Numbered from the stretch's first letter, positions 1-10,714 are shown. The stretch is DNA of 64,000 nucleotides from CAVQXR01 sp046330455 (GCA_046330455.1 JAXLSU010000011.1:1-64000); one strand, 5' to 3'. Made by a program: numbers and translations. The notes: a model not told the origin generated them from the letters alone.

Positions 1-1
1 G

Positions 2-73
2 GTCACCTACCTCTCGGTGTACGCGACCCCGGCCGTCGTGGAGCGACTGCCCGAGGGGCGGGTGATGATCTAA
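2..73 (+). CDS. C-terminal end of an unidentified gene
   Basis: An open frame enters from the left edge and stops at TAA (71-73). Only 23 codons are inside the window, with a plausible protein-like composition (Val, Tyr, Ala, Pro, ending VMI). It is too short to name. It lies directly upstream of the repeat-bearing promoter of the next gene, on the same strand. Confidence 0.4.
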   Translation, partial: VTYLSVYATPAVVERLPEGRVMI

Positions 74-84
74 CCGACAGCAGG

Positions 85-112
85 TGTCGCCGACATCTAA
101 TGTCGCCGACAT
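85..112 (+). promoter_or_regulatory. Paired 12-bp operator-like boxes upstream of the DUF234 ATPase
   Basis: TGTCGCCGACAT occurs twice, at 85-96 and 101-112, 16 bp start to start. Each copy is itself an inverted repeat (ATGTCG/CGACAT around a central C). The second copy ends 14 bp before the ATG at 127. The placement suggests a regulator site or autoregulation. The regulator is unknown and this is an inference from symmetry and position. Confidence 0.45.
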
Positions 113-126
113 ATTGCGTCGGTATC

Positions 127-1512
127 ATGAAGACAGTGCACTTCGTGAACCGTGAGCGGGAGCTTCTGGCCCTCGGGGGCTGGTGGGATGCACCCGGCTC
201 CTCGCTCGCGCTCGTGTGGGGCAGGCGGCGGGTGGGAAAGACCGCGCTGCTGCAGGAGTTCGCCGCCGGGCGCCGCGTCGTCTACCACACCGCGGCCGGT
301 CGGCCGGTTCAGGATGAGCTTCGCCTCCTCGCCCGCGCGACCGCTCCCGCGATCAGAGGCGGCCTGCGCGACCTCGAGGCGAGGCCGTTTGCCGACTGGG
401 ACGACGCGTTCGAGACGCTGGCCCAGCTCGGCGAACGCGAGCGCCTGCTCGTCGTGATCGACGAGTTCCCGGAGCTCGTTGCCACATCGGCGGGGCTCGA
501 GGGAACCCTGCGGGCGGTGTGGGACCGTGTCCGGGACGCATCGAAGCTCAAGCTGCTCCTCTCGGGCTCGTCGTTTCGGACGATGGAGGCGATCCAGGAA
601 GCACGGGCGCCGCTCTACGGGCGCATCGACCTCGTCCTCCAGCTTCGGCCCTTCGCGCCGCACGAGGCTGCCCTCATGCTCCCCGGGCTCGAGGCGACCG
701 AACAGGCGCTCGTCTGGGGGCTGCTCGGAGGCGTTCCGCTCTACCTCGAGTGGTGGGATGCGGCGGCGAGCCTCGAGGCCAACCTCGAGCGCCTCGTCTG
801 CACCCCGGGCGGCCCGCTGCTCACGGCCGGCGAGCTGACACTCGCAACCGACGCCGACGCTGGCGAGCTCGCCCGCCAGACGCTGTACGCGATCGCGGCC
901 GGACGGACGAAGCACAACGAGGTCGCGGACGCGATCCGTGCCGACCCGACCCGGGTGCTCGAACGGCTGACCACCCTGGGCCTGATCGAGCGCGTCGCGC
1001 CGGTGACCGAGGATCCGCGGCGCACACGTCGGCGTCTCTACCGGATCGCAGACAACTTCCTCGCCTTCTGGCTCCGCATCGTCGACCGCTACCGCGCCGA
1101 GATCGAGCGTGGCCTCGGACACAGCATCCTGCCTGTCCTCGTCGCCGATCTGGACGACCACCTGGGGCCGCGCTGGGAGGAGGCGTTCCGCGTCCACCTG
1201 CGTCGCCTGGCCGAAGCCGGCGAGATCGGTCCCGACATTGTCGCCGTCGGCTCGTTCTGGACCGCGACCGTACCGCCCGTCGAGATCGACGCCGTCGCGC
1301 TCGCGGGTCGCGGGCGGGCGCCCGTCCTGGCCGGGGAAGCGAAGTGGACCCGGACGGTCGACGCGGCCCCGATCGTCCAGGAGCTCCAGAGGAAGAGCGC
1401 AGCCCTTCCCGGCGCGCCCACCACCCTCCGTTTCGCCGTGGGTGCGCGCGAGCGAGTCGAGAACCCCGGCGACGCCCTCACTGTCACGGCGGAGGAGGTC
1501 TTCGGCCCGTAG
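127..1512 (+). CDS. AAA ATPase with C-terminal DUF234 nuclease-like domain
   Basis: A protein of 461 residues from the ATG at 127. An upstream in-frame ATG at 100 lies inside the operator repeat and is less likely. The N-terminal half is the archaeal-type ATPase_2 fold: it begins with the VNRERELL motif, Walker A GRRRVGKTALL is near residue 32, and Walker B VVIDEFPEL is near residue 113. A winged-helix-like middle section follows (EVADAIRADPTRVLERLTTL). The last ~120 residues carry EIDAV and GEAKW, the acidic/lysine pattern of the PD-(D/E)XK-like DUF234 domain. The family is common in mobile or defence-linked neighbourhoods and its substrate is not established. It stands alone on the plus strand, convergent with the nuclease gene that follows. 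Confidence 0.85.
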   Translation: MKTVHFVNRERELLALGGWWDAPGSSLALVWGRRRVGKTALLQEFAAGRRVVYHTAAGRPVQDELRLLARATAPAIRGGLRDLEARPFADWDDAFETLAQLGERERLLVVIDEFPELVATSAGLEGTLRAVWDRVRDASKLKLLLSGSSFRTMEAIQEARAPLYGRIDLVLQLRPFAPHEAALMLPGLEATEQALVWGLLGGVPLYLEWWDAAASLEANLERLVCTPGGPLLTAGELTLATDADAGELARQTLYAIAAGRTKHNEVADAIRADPTRVLERLTTLGLIERVAPVTEDPRRTRRRLYRIADNFLAFWLRIVDRYRAEIERGLGHSILPVLVADLDDHLGPRWEEAFRVHLRRLAEAGEIGPDIVAVGSFWTATVPPVEIDAVALAGRGRAPVLAGEAKWTRTVDAAPIVQELQRKSAALPGAPTTLRFAVGARERVENPGDALTVTAEEVFGP

Positions 1513-1587
1513 GGTTCGACGCCGCCGTCCTTACCGTCGCCTTCTCGCGTACGGCGACCCACGTACCCCCGGGTGTGGGCGAGGCGA

Positions 1588-2571
1588 CTACCGGGTGGCT
1601 CGAGCAGGCCTGACCCCGGGGTCTGCTTGGTCGTCATCGCCGGCGATCTTCACGAACAGGCGGTCGAGCGCCTCGCCGAACGCTCTCGCGTCATCCAGAT
1701 TCATCTGGCGTTGGTCCTCGCCACCAAGCGCTGCAGCGACCTCCTCCACCGTCACCGGGAAGAACTCAGAGAAGGCCTCGGCTGACAGGTACATGGTGAT
1801 CGCGCCCTCATGGCCGGAGAAGGAAGCAGTGAACAGCATCCTGTTCGCCATGCTCGGCGGCGTGTACATGAGCGAGTACTTCCATGGCCGTGTATAGAGC
1901 CCGTTCCGCTCGGCGGCGCCACGGATCGTTTCCATGATCTCCCGGTTGATCGGGGAGGAGGTGCGTCCGAGCACCCCTTCAACCGACCAGGCCTCGGGCC
2001 GCGTCGGCTCCTCGGCCTCGGTCACTTCTCGGATGAGGAGCTCTCGGCCGTCGCCTCCGTCGAACACCTCGAACGACACGACCCGGATCGGGAGGCTGTG
2101 ATCGCCGCCGAGGAACTCGACGAGTCGGTCGAGGCTAGGATCGCGCCCCGTCCCCACGACGACAATGGCCACCTCGCGCGGCTCGTCGGTGTCGCCTTCG
2201 AGCACGTTCGAGACCGGCTGATCCGCGGCGGGTGCAGAACGCTGGGCGAGGTAGCCCTCGACGATCGGGCGCAGCTGGGCGCCTGGCATCCGCGCGATGG
2301 AGGCCGCGTAGTCGAGTGCCTGGACGAGCGCGTCCCGGTACAGCGCCCCCTTCTTGACCTCGATCACGACCAGGCGGCCCTGGGGATCGATGGCGAGTAG
2401 ATCCAGGCGACCGCCTGACAGGGTCACCTGTCGGCCGACCATCTGGAGGCCGTCGGCGACCAGCGACGGATCGGCTTCGATCCACTCCTCGAGATGCTTC
2501 TCGAGACCGATCGCAAGCGACCCTGCCCGTACCGGGCGCCCGTCCTCCACTCTCCATGCCCGCAGCGCCAT
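1588..2571 (-). CDS. NucS-like PD-(D/E)XK endonuclease (DUF91-type)
   Basis: 327 residues. I chose the ATG at 2571 because GGGAGGG lies just upstream; the longer upstream open frame is only an antisense shadow of the next gene. Residues 50-75 hold GGRLDLLAID followed by VVIEVKKG, the D...E-x-K catalytic pattern of NucS/DUF91 nucleases, then a helix with DALVQALDYAAS. The C-terminal ~120 residues (from about TRPEAW) look like a separate domain I cannot name. The family cuts branched or mismatched DNA. The role here is unknown, but the gene is divergent from the AddB/AddA-like pair, which fits a DNA-processing or defence setting. Confidence 0.75.
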   Translation of the reverse strand: MALRAWRVEDGRPVRAGSLAIGLEKHLEEWIEADPSLVADGLQMVGRQVTLSGGRLDLLAIDPQGRLVVIEVKKGALYRDALVQALDYAASIARMPGAQLRPIVEGYLAQRSAPAADQPVSNVLEGDTDEPREVAIVVVGTGRDPSLDRLVEFLGGDHSLPIRVVSFEVFDGGDGRELLIREVTEAEEPTRPEAWSVEGVLGRTSSPINREIMETIRGAAERNGLYTRPWKYSLMYTPPSMANRMLFTASFSGHEGAITMYLSAEAFSEFFPVTVEEVAAALGGEDQRQMNLDDARAFGEALDRLFVKIAGDDDQADPGVRPARATR

Positions 2572-2718
2572 CGTCCCTCCCGAGCCGTCTCGAATCGCAC
2601 CGTACGCGGCCCGGGCATGCTCTGCATCCGTAGTTCTCCGCGCGCAGCGATCCGGACCCGCCCGGATGCAGAGCCAGCTCCGGCGTAAGAGGATGTCACC
2701 CTCCGCGCGACTCTGGAG

Positions 2719-5700
2719 ATGGCAGTGACCGAAGGGCTCACCGACAACGGTATGCGGCTCGTCCTCGGCTCCCCGGCCGGGCTGGAGGCTGCGCTCGTCG
2801 AGCGGGTGCGCGAGCTGCGGGCCGCCGATCCGCTCGCTCCGATCGTCGTGCTCGTCGGCGGAATCCTCCAGCGCCCCTATCTGGCCCGCCTGCTCGCGAC
2901 CGAGCTCGGCGGGATCGTCAACGTCCGCTTCCTGACCGTCGGCGAGCTCGGGCTGACGCTGGGCGAGCCGGCGCTCGCCGAGCGCGGGTGGCGGCCGCTG
3001 CAGGCGCTCGGGGAGCGCGTGCTCGTCGCCGAGCTCGCGCGCCAGGCGGGCGGGTACTTCGAGCCGGTCGCCGGGACGCCCGGCTTCGCGGAGGCGCTGC
3101 GCCGCCTCGTCCGGGAGCTCCGCCAGGAGGGGATCGACCCGGAGCCGTTCCGGGCCGCCCTCCCCGGCGCCGCCGAGTCGGACCGCAAGGCCGACTCGCT
3201 CGCCGCCGCCTACGAGCGCTACGCGGAAGCCCGCGAGGGCTTCTACAACGGCGACGACTGCCTGCGCCACGCCGAGCCCGAGCGGCTCGACGCCTGCGCC
3301 GTGCTCGTGACGGGAATCGAGCGCGTCGCCGGGGTAGCCCGCGGCCTCCTCGAGCGGATCGCCGCGCGCCTCCCGGTCACCGTCTACCTCCCCGCGCTCG
3401 GAGGGATCCCCGACGCGGCTCACGCCGCGCTGCGCGACTGGCTCACCGCCGCAGGCGGCACGACCGAGCACCTGCCCGAGCCCGACCCGGCCACGGCGCT
3501 CGACCATCTGAAGGCGCGCCTCTTCCAGCCCGACGGCGCTGCCGAGCTCGACGGCAGCGTCGCGCTCCTCTCCGCCCCCGACCCTGCCGCCGAGGTGCGC
3601 GAGGCCGCGCGCGCCTGCCTCGCCTGGGCCGCCGAGGGGATCGACTTCCGGGAGATGAGCGTCGCCTACCGGCAGGCCGGCGTCTACCGCCCGCTCGTCG
3701 AGGCCGTGTTCGCCGAGGCCGGGATTCCCGTCTACCTCCACGACGGCGCCTCGCTGGCCGAGCGGCCGATCAGCCGGCGCACGCTCGCGCTGCTCGACCT
3801 GGTCGGCTCACCGCTTCATGCGGCGCGACGCGTGATGCGGTTCGTGACCGACGGGCGGCTGCCGAAGCACGGCCGAGCGCTACGACGGCGCTGCGAGCGC
3901 GCGCTGGGACGACCTCTCGCGTAGGGCCGGCGTCGTCGAAGGGATCGACCAGTGGCGCGACCGGCTCGGGCGCTACCGCGATGCGCAGGCAACCCGCTAC
4001 GGCGACCGGAGTGGCTCGGCGACCGGCTCGCCGCGATCGACGGCCTGGTCGCCTTCGTCGAGGAGGCTCCATGCCGTCGGCCTCGGCCCCGGAGCGCGCC
4101 TCATGGAGCGTCCACCTCGACCACCTCGATGGGCTGCTGCGCGACTACGTCCTCGACGGGGAGCAGATCGCCGGCTACCTCGACGGCCTGCGCCGACTCG
4201 ACGAGCTGCTGCCCGAGGTCGACGCGGAGCGCTTCCTCGCCGTCGTGCGCGCCGAGATCGAGAACCTGCGCACGACCGATCTCGAGGAGGGCCGTCAGGG
4301 CGCCTTCGGGCGCCGGGGCGTCAACGTCCTCGACGCGAACCAGCTGCGCCACCTGCGCTTCCGGGCCGTCTGCGTGCTCGGGCTCGCCGAGCGTGCGTTC
4401 CCGCCCCCGCCGACCCAGGATCCTCTGCTCCTCGACGAGGAGCGCGAGCGGCTCCGGCAGGCGTTCCCGGGCTTCCCCTGCGAGCGCGCGGCCCCGATCC
4501 CGAGCCGCTCCAGTTCGCGCTCGCCGTCCACGCGGCGCGCGACCGGCTTCTGATTAGCTACCCGCGCGCGGAGGAATTCCGGCAGGCGAGGGGGCGCCTC
4601 CCCTCACCCACTTCTTCCGCGCGGCCGCGCGAGCGCTTGACTGGGCAGCCGGTGAGCGCAGCGAGGAGATCGACAGGCTTCCGGCCGCGCTGCTGACCAG
4701 GCGCCCCGCGGGCAAGGTCGGTGCCGTCGAGCCGGCGGGCGCTCTCGGAGGCCGAGTGGGATCGCACGCTCCTCGAGGAGCATCCGACCCTCGGGGCGGG
4801 CGCTGCTCCTCGCGACCGCCCAGCCGTTCGCGCGCGCGCTCGAGGGCGCGACGCGCCCGCTTGCTCTCCCGCACGCTCACACCCTTCGACGGAGCGCTCG
4901 AGACCGACGAGGCCCTCGCCGCCCTGGCCGCCCGCATCGCCCGGCCCTCGCCCCGACGAACCTCGAGACCTACGCCGCCTGCCCGCACCGGTACTTCCTC
5001 GGGAACGTGCTGTCGCTCGCCCCGGTCGAGGAGCCCGAGGCCGTGCAGCGGATCGCGGCGAACGAGAAGGGCAGCGCAGTCCACGCGATCCTCGAGCGGT
5101 TCCTCGCCGAGCTCGGCGACGAGGGCGTGTCGCCGGTGGCACACGAGGCGCACCTCGCGCGGCTGCGGGAGATCGCCGGGGAGGAGCTCGCGCGCGCCGA
5201 GGCGGAGGGAATAACGGGGTACCCGCTGCTCTGGGAGTACGACCGTCGCCGGATCCTCGAGATCTCGAGGCGTGGCTGCGCGACGAGCTGGCGACCGGTG
5301 CCGGCTTCACACGCCGCGCCTACGAGGTGACGTTCGGCCAGACCTGGCGCAGGCGAGGCCCGAACGACCTCGCCGAGCCGATCGAGAACCGAGGCTCGAC
5401 GGCCGCACACCGTCTCGTTCCACGGCGGGATCGACCGCATCGAGTGGACGCCCGGGTCCGGGCTTCCGCGTCGTCGACTACAAGACGGGACGGGCCTACG
5501 GCAAGGCCGCGGCCACGCTCGAGCGCGGCCGCAGGCTCCAGCTCCCCGTCTACCTGCTCGCCGGACGGCTGATCGCGGGGGCCCCGCTCGAGCGGGGCCG
5601 CGCCGAGTACCTGCACGCTTCGCGCCGCGATCGGTTCCGCCGGATCGGGATGGAAGGCGCCTACCTCGCCGAGCGCCTGGACGGGCTGCGCGACGTGCTC

Positions 5701-5874
5701 GGCCACATCGTCGGCGGGATCGCCGGCGGCGACTTCCACCTCGAGCCGAGCGAGCGCGAATGCCGCTGGTGCGCCTTCCGGGGCGTCTGTCCGATCGCGA
5801 GGGAGCGGCTCACCGAGCGCAAGGCGGGGGATCCGCGCGTCGTCTCGTTCCGCGAGCTGCGGGAGATCGAGTGA
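2719..5874 (+). pseudogene. addB-like: AddB-like helicase/nuclease subunit, multiply frameshifted
   Basis: The reading begins MAVTEGL at 2719 (GGAG 4-8 nt upstream) and is coherent to about 3830. It then changes frame near 3870, 4010, 4090, 4470, 4610, 4800, 4945, 5265 and 5400 before finishing intact at TGA 5872-5874. Joined across frames it would be about 1050 residues, normal for AddB/PD-(D/E)XK subunits. The end shows the family's nuclease: YAACPHRYF (about 4972-4998), DYKTGR (about 5478-5495) and the iron-sulphur cysteine set C-RW-C-AFRGV-C (5761-5791). The gene overlaps the AddA-like start by GTGA. AddAB-type enzymes process double-strand ends. As written this copy cannot make a full protein. 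True decay and assembly indels are both possible. Confidence 0.7.
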
Positions 5875-8800
5875 GCGCGTTCACGCCCATCGATCAGGCC
5901 GTGCGCGACGAGATCGCGACGCGGCTCGACCTGAGCCTCTGTGTGGAGGCGGGAGCCGGCACCGGCAAGACGAGCGTGCTCGTGCGGCGGGTGGTGGCGC
6001 TGCTCGCCTCGGGACACGCGACGGTCGACGAGCTCGCCGTGATCACGTTCACCGAGGCGGCCGCGGCCGAGCTGGCCGCGAGGGTCAGGGAGGGGCTCGA
6101 GACGGCGCTGCGCTCGCAGGAGGACGAGGCGGCGCGCGGACGGATCGAGGAGGCACTGATCGGCCTGCACCGGGCCCGGATCGAGACGATCCACGCCTTC
6201 GCCGCCAACCTGCTGCGGGAGCGGCCGGTCGAAGACGGGGCTCGATCCCGGCTTCGAGGTGCTCGACGAGGCTCGCCGGACGGCTCGCGTTCGACGAGAC
6301 CTACGCGGACTGGCTCGACGACCTCCTCCAGGGCGAGCACGACGAGCTCGTGCGCTGCCTCAACCGCGGCTTCGACCTGCGCGAGCTCCGCAGGCTCGTC
6401 GAGGCCGTTCACGCCCACCGCTACCTCCTGCCGCTCGCAGTGGTTCACGCGCCCGCACCGGACGTCGAGGGGCTTCGTTGCCGGGCTGCGGGAGATCGAG
6501 GCCGAGGCTCACCGAGCTGCTGCCGCTCGCGGCGCGGGACAGAACTGGCCTTGCCCAGATCGAGCGGATCCTCGACTTCGCGGAGCGGATCCGCGCGGCG
6601 GCCGACGATCCCGCCTGGCTCGAGCGGGAGCTGCTCTTCGGCGCGCCGAGGATCCGGTCGAACGACGGCGCCCAGAAGCACTGGGACGACGCGAACGACT
6701 GCCGGAGGACGAAGGGCCTGTTCGTGACGGTCAAGGAGCGCCTCGCCGCCGTCGCGGGGGCATTGCGCGCCGAGGCGCTTCTGGGCGTGCTGCCGCTCGC
6801 CGAGGGGTTCGTCCGCAACTACGAGGCCCGCCGGCGCGAGCGCGGGGTCGCCGACTTCGACGACCTGCTCGTCTGGGCGCGCGACCTGCTCGGGCAGAGC
6901 CCCGAGGCGCTCGGGTACTTCCGCCGCCGTTTCCGCGCGATCCTCGTCGACGAGTTCCAGGACACCGACCCGCTGCAGGCCGAGATCGCGCTGCTGCTCT
7001 CGAGCGACGGCGCGGTCGGCGACTGGCTGGCGCTGACGCCAGGGCCGGGCCGGCTCGTCGTGGTCGGCGACCCCAAGCAGTCGATCTACCGGTTCCGCCG
7101 CGCCGACATCGAGGTGTATGACCGGATCAAGCACGGCCCCCTCGAGCCGGGCGTCCGCGAGCTGCGGCAGAACTTCCGGTCGGTCGCCGGGGTGCTCGAC
7201 CTCGTCAACGACGTGTTCGACCGCGCGTTCGTCGAGGAGGTGGGCGTCCAGCCGCGCAACGTCCCGCTCGAGGTGGGCGATGCCCGGCTCGCGGACGAGT
7301 CCCGCTGCGTGGTCGTCGTGCCCGGGGTCGCGGGCGAGAAGGCCGCCGAGTCCTACGCCGAGGAGGCGCGGCTTGTCGCGGCGGCGGTCCGTGCGGCGAT
7401 CGACGAGGGCTGGACGGTGCGCGACGGCGAGCGCGAGCGGCCCGCCGGCTACGGCGACGTCGTGTGCCTCTACCGGGCCCGAACGGGCACCGAGGAGCTC
7501 GAGGAGGCGCTCACCGCCCAGGGGATCCCGTTCCGGGTCGAGGGCAGCCGCTCGTTCTTCCGCCGCCAGGAGGTGCGCGACCTCGCTCACGTCCTGCGCG
7601 CGATCGACGACCCCACCGATGCGCTGAGCCTGTTCGGGGCGCTCCGCTCGGCCGCGTTCTCCTGCTCGGACGAGGATGTCTACCGCTGGACGCTCGCGGG
7701 CGCGCGCCTCGACTACCGGCACGTGCCCGAGCACGGCCCCGAGCTCGTGCGCGACGCGCTGCTCTGCCTGCGCGACCTGCGCGATCTGCGTGCGCGCGTC
7801 TCGCTCGCCGAGCTCGTCCGCGAGACGATCGCGCGCACGCGCCTCGTCGAGTCCACCATGGACGCGCCGGGCGGTACGCAGGCCGCGGCGAACCTGCTCA
7901 AGCTCGTCGAGCGCGCGAGGGCGTTCTCGGCGGCGGGTGGAGGCGGGCTGCGCGACTTCGCGCGCTGGCTCTCCGAGAGCGAGGCGGCCGCCGCCGAGGA
8001 GGCCGAGGCCGGGATCGCCGACGAGCACGACCAGGTCGTCCGCCTGATGACGATCCACTCCTCGAAGGGGCTCGAGTTCCCGATCGTCGCGCTGTTCGGG
8101 CTGTTCTCCGAGCCGGGCGCGCGGCGTGGCCCGATCCCGCACCGCGACGGCAACCGCCTCGACCTGCGGATCGGGGTGAACTCCGGCACCGACTGGGAGG
8201 CGAACTTCGACACGCCCGGCTACGAATCGGCCGCAGACGAGGAGAAGCGCTTCGAGGACGCCGAGCTGCGCCGCCTCCTCTACGTCGCACTCACACGCGC
8301 GCGCGACCGGCTCATCGTCCCGGCGCTCAGGGCCGACAAGGAGGAGAAGAACGGGCCCCTCCTCGCCGAGCTCCTCCCCTCGCTCGGCGACTGCTTCACC
8401 CTCGACCCCGAGGCGTTGCCGGAGCCGGCAGACGACGAGGAGGCGGAGCCCGAGCCCGTCGACACGGCGGCGGTCGAGGCGGCGCTCGCGGAGCGCGCGG
8501 AGTGGGCGACCGGGCGGGCGGAGCTGCTCGACCGCGCCCGGGCGGAGCTCGTCGTCGTGCCCGCGACCGCCCGCGAGGGAGCCGAGCCCCACGCCTCGAT
8601 CCTCGCCGCCGGCGACGGCCCGCTGATTCTCGGCGAGGGCCCGCCCCGCGAGGTCGGCGAGGCGCTCCACAAGGTCATGGAGCTGTGCGACCTCGCCCGG
8701 CCGGAGTCGCTGCCCTCCCTCGTCGAGTCGATCTGCGCGGTCGCCGGGATCCCGGAAGCCGCCGGCGAGGTGCTCAAGCTCGCGCAAGCCTGCGTCGGAT

Positions 8801-9102
8801 CGCCCGTCGTCGCGCGGGCACTCGCCTCGGGCCGCCACTGGCGCGAGGTCCCCTACACGGTGCCGATCGAAAACGGCTACGGCACCGGCCGCATCGACCT
8901 CGTCTTCGAGCAGGATGGCGGCCTCGTGGTCGTGGACTGGAAGACGGACGCCGTCGAGCCCGAGGGCGTTGAGGCCGCCGCCGAGGAGCACCGCCCGCAG
9001 GCGGAGGCGTACGCGGAGGCGCTGACCGCAGCGACCGGGCGGGAGGTGAAGGAGATCGTGCTCGGGTTCCCGCGAGCGGGCAGGGAAGTGAGGATCCGAT
9101 GA
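5871..9102 (+). CDS. addA-like: AddA-like UvrD/Rep helicase with RecB-type nuclease (frameshifted N-terminal third)
   Basis: It starts at GTG 5871, overlapping the AddB-like stop. Walker A GAGTGKTSVLVRR is near residue 27. Frame changes are visible near 6238 (a GGGG run), 6285, 6435 and 6500; from about 6500 the frame is open to TGA at 9100-9102. The intact part shows superfamily 1 helicase motifs: VDEFQDTDPLQ (about 6946), VGDPKQSIYRFRRAD (about 7063), MTIHSSKGLEF (about 8047) and VALTRARDRL (about 8283). It then has the nuclease pieces GEALHKVMELC (about 8656) and VVVDWKTDAV (about 8929). About 1080 residues if joined. It would work with the gene before it as an end-resecting nuclease-helicase. 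Confidence 0.8.
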
Positions 9103-9398
9103 CTGAGAACAGGGCCATGACCCGCGAAACCCTCGAACGCGACGGCTTCGCCGGCTTCCGGCCGTTTCGGCGACTCTGGCCCGAGGGGCTCGAGATCGTG
9201 CCGGCTGCGGGCGGAGTCTATGCCGTGCTCCGAGCCTCGGCTTCCGAGCCGGTCTTCCTCGAGTCGAACCCGGGAGGCCGGTTCAAGGGCCGCGATCCCT
9301 TTGTGCCGATCGAGGAGCTCCACCGCAACTGGGTTCCGGGCGCGGCTCCGCACCTCCGCACCCCTCGCTCGACGTCGCCAACGACCGTGCTATGCTGA
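9099..9398 (+). CDS. Short conserved protein, probably a truncated N-terminal fragment
   Basis: 99 residues starting at an ATG that overlaps the AddA-like stop (ATGA at 9099). The first ~80 residues (GFAGFRPF..., GGVYAVLR, GGRFKGRDPFVPIEEL, NWVPG) look like the leading part of a GIY-YIG-like family. In such proteins the catalytic signature would follow NWVPGA; here the sequence instead becomes low-complexity and stops. I read this as a remnant left at the junction with the toxin-type module that starts about 40 bp downstream. The family assignment is from memory and weak. Confidence 0.45.
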   Translation: MTENRAMTRETLERDGFAGFRPFRRLWPEGLEIVPAAGGVYAVLRASASEPVFLESNPGGRFKGRDPFVPIEELHRNWVPGAAPHLRTPRSTSPTTVLC

Positions 9399-9407
9399 TA
9401 ATGCATA
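9391..9407 (+). promoter_or_regulatory. Palindrome overlapping a -10-like element before the XRE/ImmA operon
   Basis: TATGC and GCATA flank TGATAAT (9391-9407). TATGCT or GATAAT could serve as the -10 of the small-protein/XRE/PIN operon, whose first start is at 9440. Self-regulation by the XRE protein encoded two genes on would be typical. No clear -35 was seen. Confidence 0.4.
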
Positions 9408-9439
9408 ACCACCATCGAGATATGAGAAAGGAGGCCACG

Positions 9440-9577
9440 ATGCCTCGGAAGCAGACGAGCAAGCGGGCGGCGTCGGCAGCGTCCGATGTGCTGCGAGACA
9501 AGCGCACGAGCGGCAAGTCGAAGGCTGCGGCGGGCTCGGCGCTGTCGCAGCGTGAGCGCTCGAAGCGCAAGAAGTGA
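9440..9577 (+). CDS. 45-residue Lys/Arg/Ser-rich small protein
   Basis: ATG at 9440 with a very strong ribosome site AAAGGAGG (9427-9434). An upstream in-frame ATG at 9392 lacks one. The product is strongly basic (MPRKQTSKRAAS... to ERSKRKK), with no membrane segment. Its stop overlaps the GTG of the XRE/ImmA gene (GTGA at 9574), so the two are translationally coupled. I do not recognise a family. It may be a small DNA-binding partner or leader of the toxin-type module; that is inference from coupling and charge. Confidence 0.6.
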   Translation: MPRKQTSKRAASAASDVLRDKRTSGKSKAAAGSALSQRERSKRKK

Positions 9578-10713
9578 CGTCTCTGTCGCGTGCCGACCTA
9601 GGGAGCCGCATCGCGCGCGCCCGCGATGCTGCAGACCTGTCTCAGACCGACCTCGCCGAACTCATCGGCCTGAGCCAGTCGGCGATCTCACGGATCGAGT
9701 CGGGGCAGCGAGGCATTGATTCCCTTGAGCTGGCCGCGATCGCCGAGGCGCTCGGGGTCTCGGTTCTCGACCTGCTCGAGCCACGCCCGCTCGCCCAACG
9801 TCTTCGCGTGGCGGCGCGGCAGCAGGATGTCGAGTCCACGGTCGTCGAGAAAGCGATCGACCGCGTGTCGGATGTCATCCGCTTCTGGGAGCTCATCGAT
9901 CGTCGCGAACCCATCTTGGTACCGACTTTCCATGCTCCTGACACCGGGCGCGCTATCGACCAGGGACGCACGCTCGCCGACGAAGCTCGGGCTCAGTGGG
10001 ACCTCGGTGACGATCCCCTTCCCGATCTGTTCGGGGTGATCGAGGATCAGGCCGGGCTTCCCATCCTGCTCGAGCCTCTCGGATCAGGGCTCGACGGGCT
10101 TCTCGTCCGGACGGAGGAGTTCGCGCTCGCCCTGGTCGACAGCTCCGGGACATTCGGCCGTCAGCGATTCACGGCCGCCCATGAGCTGTGCCACTTCCTT
10201 GCCGGAGACGGCGAGCTACTCGTCATCGATGAGGACGTCTTCGCGGGTGGATCGACATCCGAGATGCGGGCGAACGCCTTCGCTGCGCACTTCCTCATGC
10301 CGCGCGACGGCATTGAGCGATACCTCCGCAACCGTGCCGTCGACGCCAACGTGCTGGCCGAGCTGCAGTTCGTCTTTGGGGTGAGCCTCGACTCGCTCCT
10401 CTGGCACCTCCTCAACAACGAGTTCATCTCCGAGAACGACCGACGACGCATCAAGCAGATCGGCGCGAAGACCCTCGCGTTCCGCGCCGGTTATGCGGAC
10501 GAATGGGACGCGGCGGAGAAGCGTCGTAATGTCCGGCGTCCCCCTCGGATGTTGCTCCTAGAGGCTATCGACGCCTACGCCGACGGTCTGATAGGGATCG
10601 AGCCTCTCGCAGATCTGCTCGGACGTGACGATCGCGAAGAGCTCCGGCGCGAGCTCGATGATCACGGGATCGGACGCGAAGACCGCTGGTGGGAGCCGAC
10701 CGCGCCCGCCTGA
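9574..10713 (+). CDS. XRE transcriptional regulator fused to ImmA/IrrE-type metallopeptidase
   Basis: 379 residues from GTG 9574. An N-terminal Cro/CI helix-turn-helix occupies roughly residues 5-62 (LSQTDLAELIGLSQSAISRIESG). The DUF955/ImmA domain follows, with its zinc motif HELCH at residues 203-207 (AAHELCHFLAGD) and the downstream acidic/FAAHFLMP segment. Proteins of this COG2856 type relieve repression by cleaving or sensing a repressor, and act as antitoxin-like partners in several modules. Here the gene is coupled to a 45-residue basic protein upstream and followed after one base by a PIN-like gene. That suggests a toxin-antitoxin or stress-switch operon. Confidence 0.85.
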   Translation: MTSLSRADLGSRIARARDAADLSQTDLAELIGLSQSAISRIESGQRGIDSLELAAIAEALGVSVLDLLEPRPLAQRLRVAARQQDVESTVVEKAIDRVSDVIRFWELIDRREPILVPTFHAPDTGRAIDQGRTLADEARAQWDLGDDPLPDLFGVIEDQAGLPILLEPLGSGLDGLLVRTEEFALALVDSSGTFGRQRFTAAHELCHFLAGDGELLVIDEDVFAGGSTSEMRANAFAAHFLMPRDGIERYLRNRAVDANVLAELQFVFGVSLDSLLWHLLNNEFISENDRRRIKQIGAKTLAFRAGYADEWDAAEKRRNVRRPPRMLLLEAIDAYADGLIGIEPLADLLGRDDREELRRELDDHGIGREDRWWEPTAPA

Positions 10714-10714
10714 A

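Noticed and set aside
2572..3741. Upstream extension of the NucS-like frame to 717 codons
   Set aside because: Antisense to the AddB-like N-terminus; the ATG at 2571 has a good ribosome site.
6445..8991. 848-codon open frame on the minus strand across the AddA-like gene
   Set aside because: Antisense to clear helicase motifs; composition is Arg/Ala/Gly/Asp shadow of high-GC codon bias.
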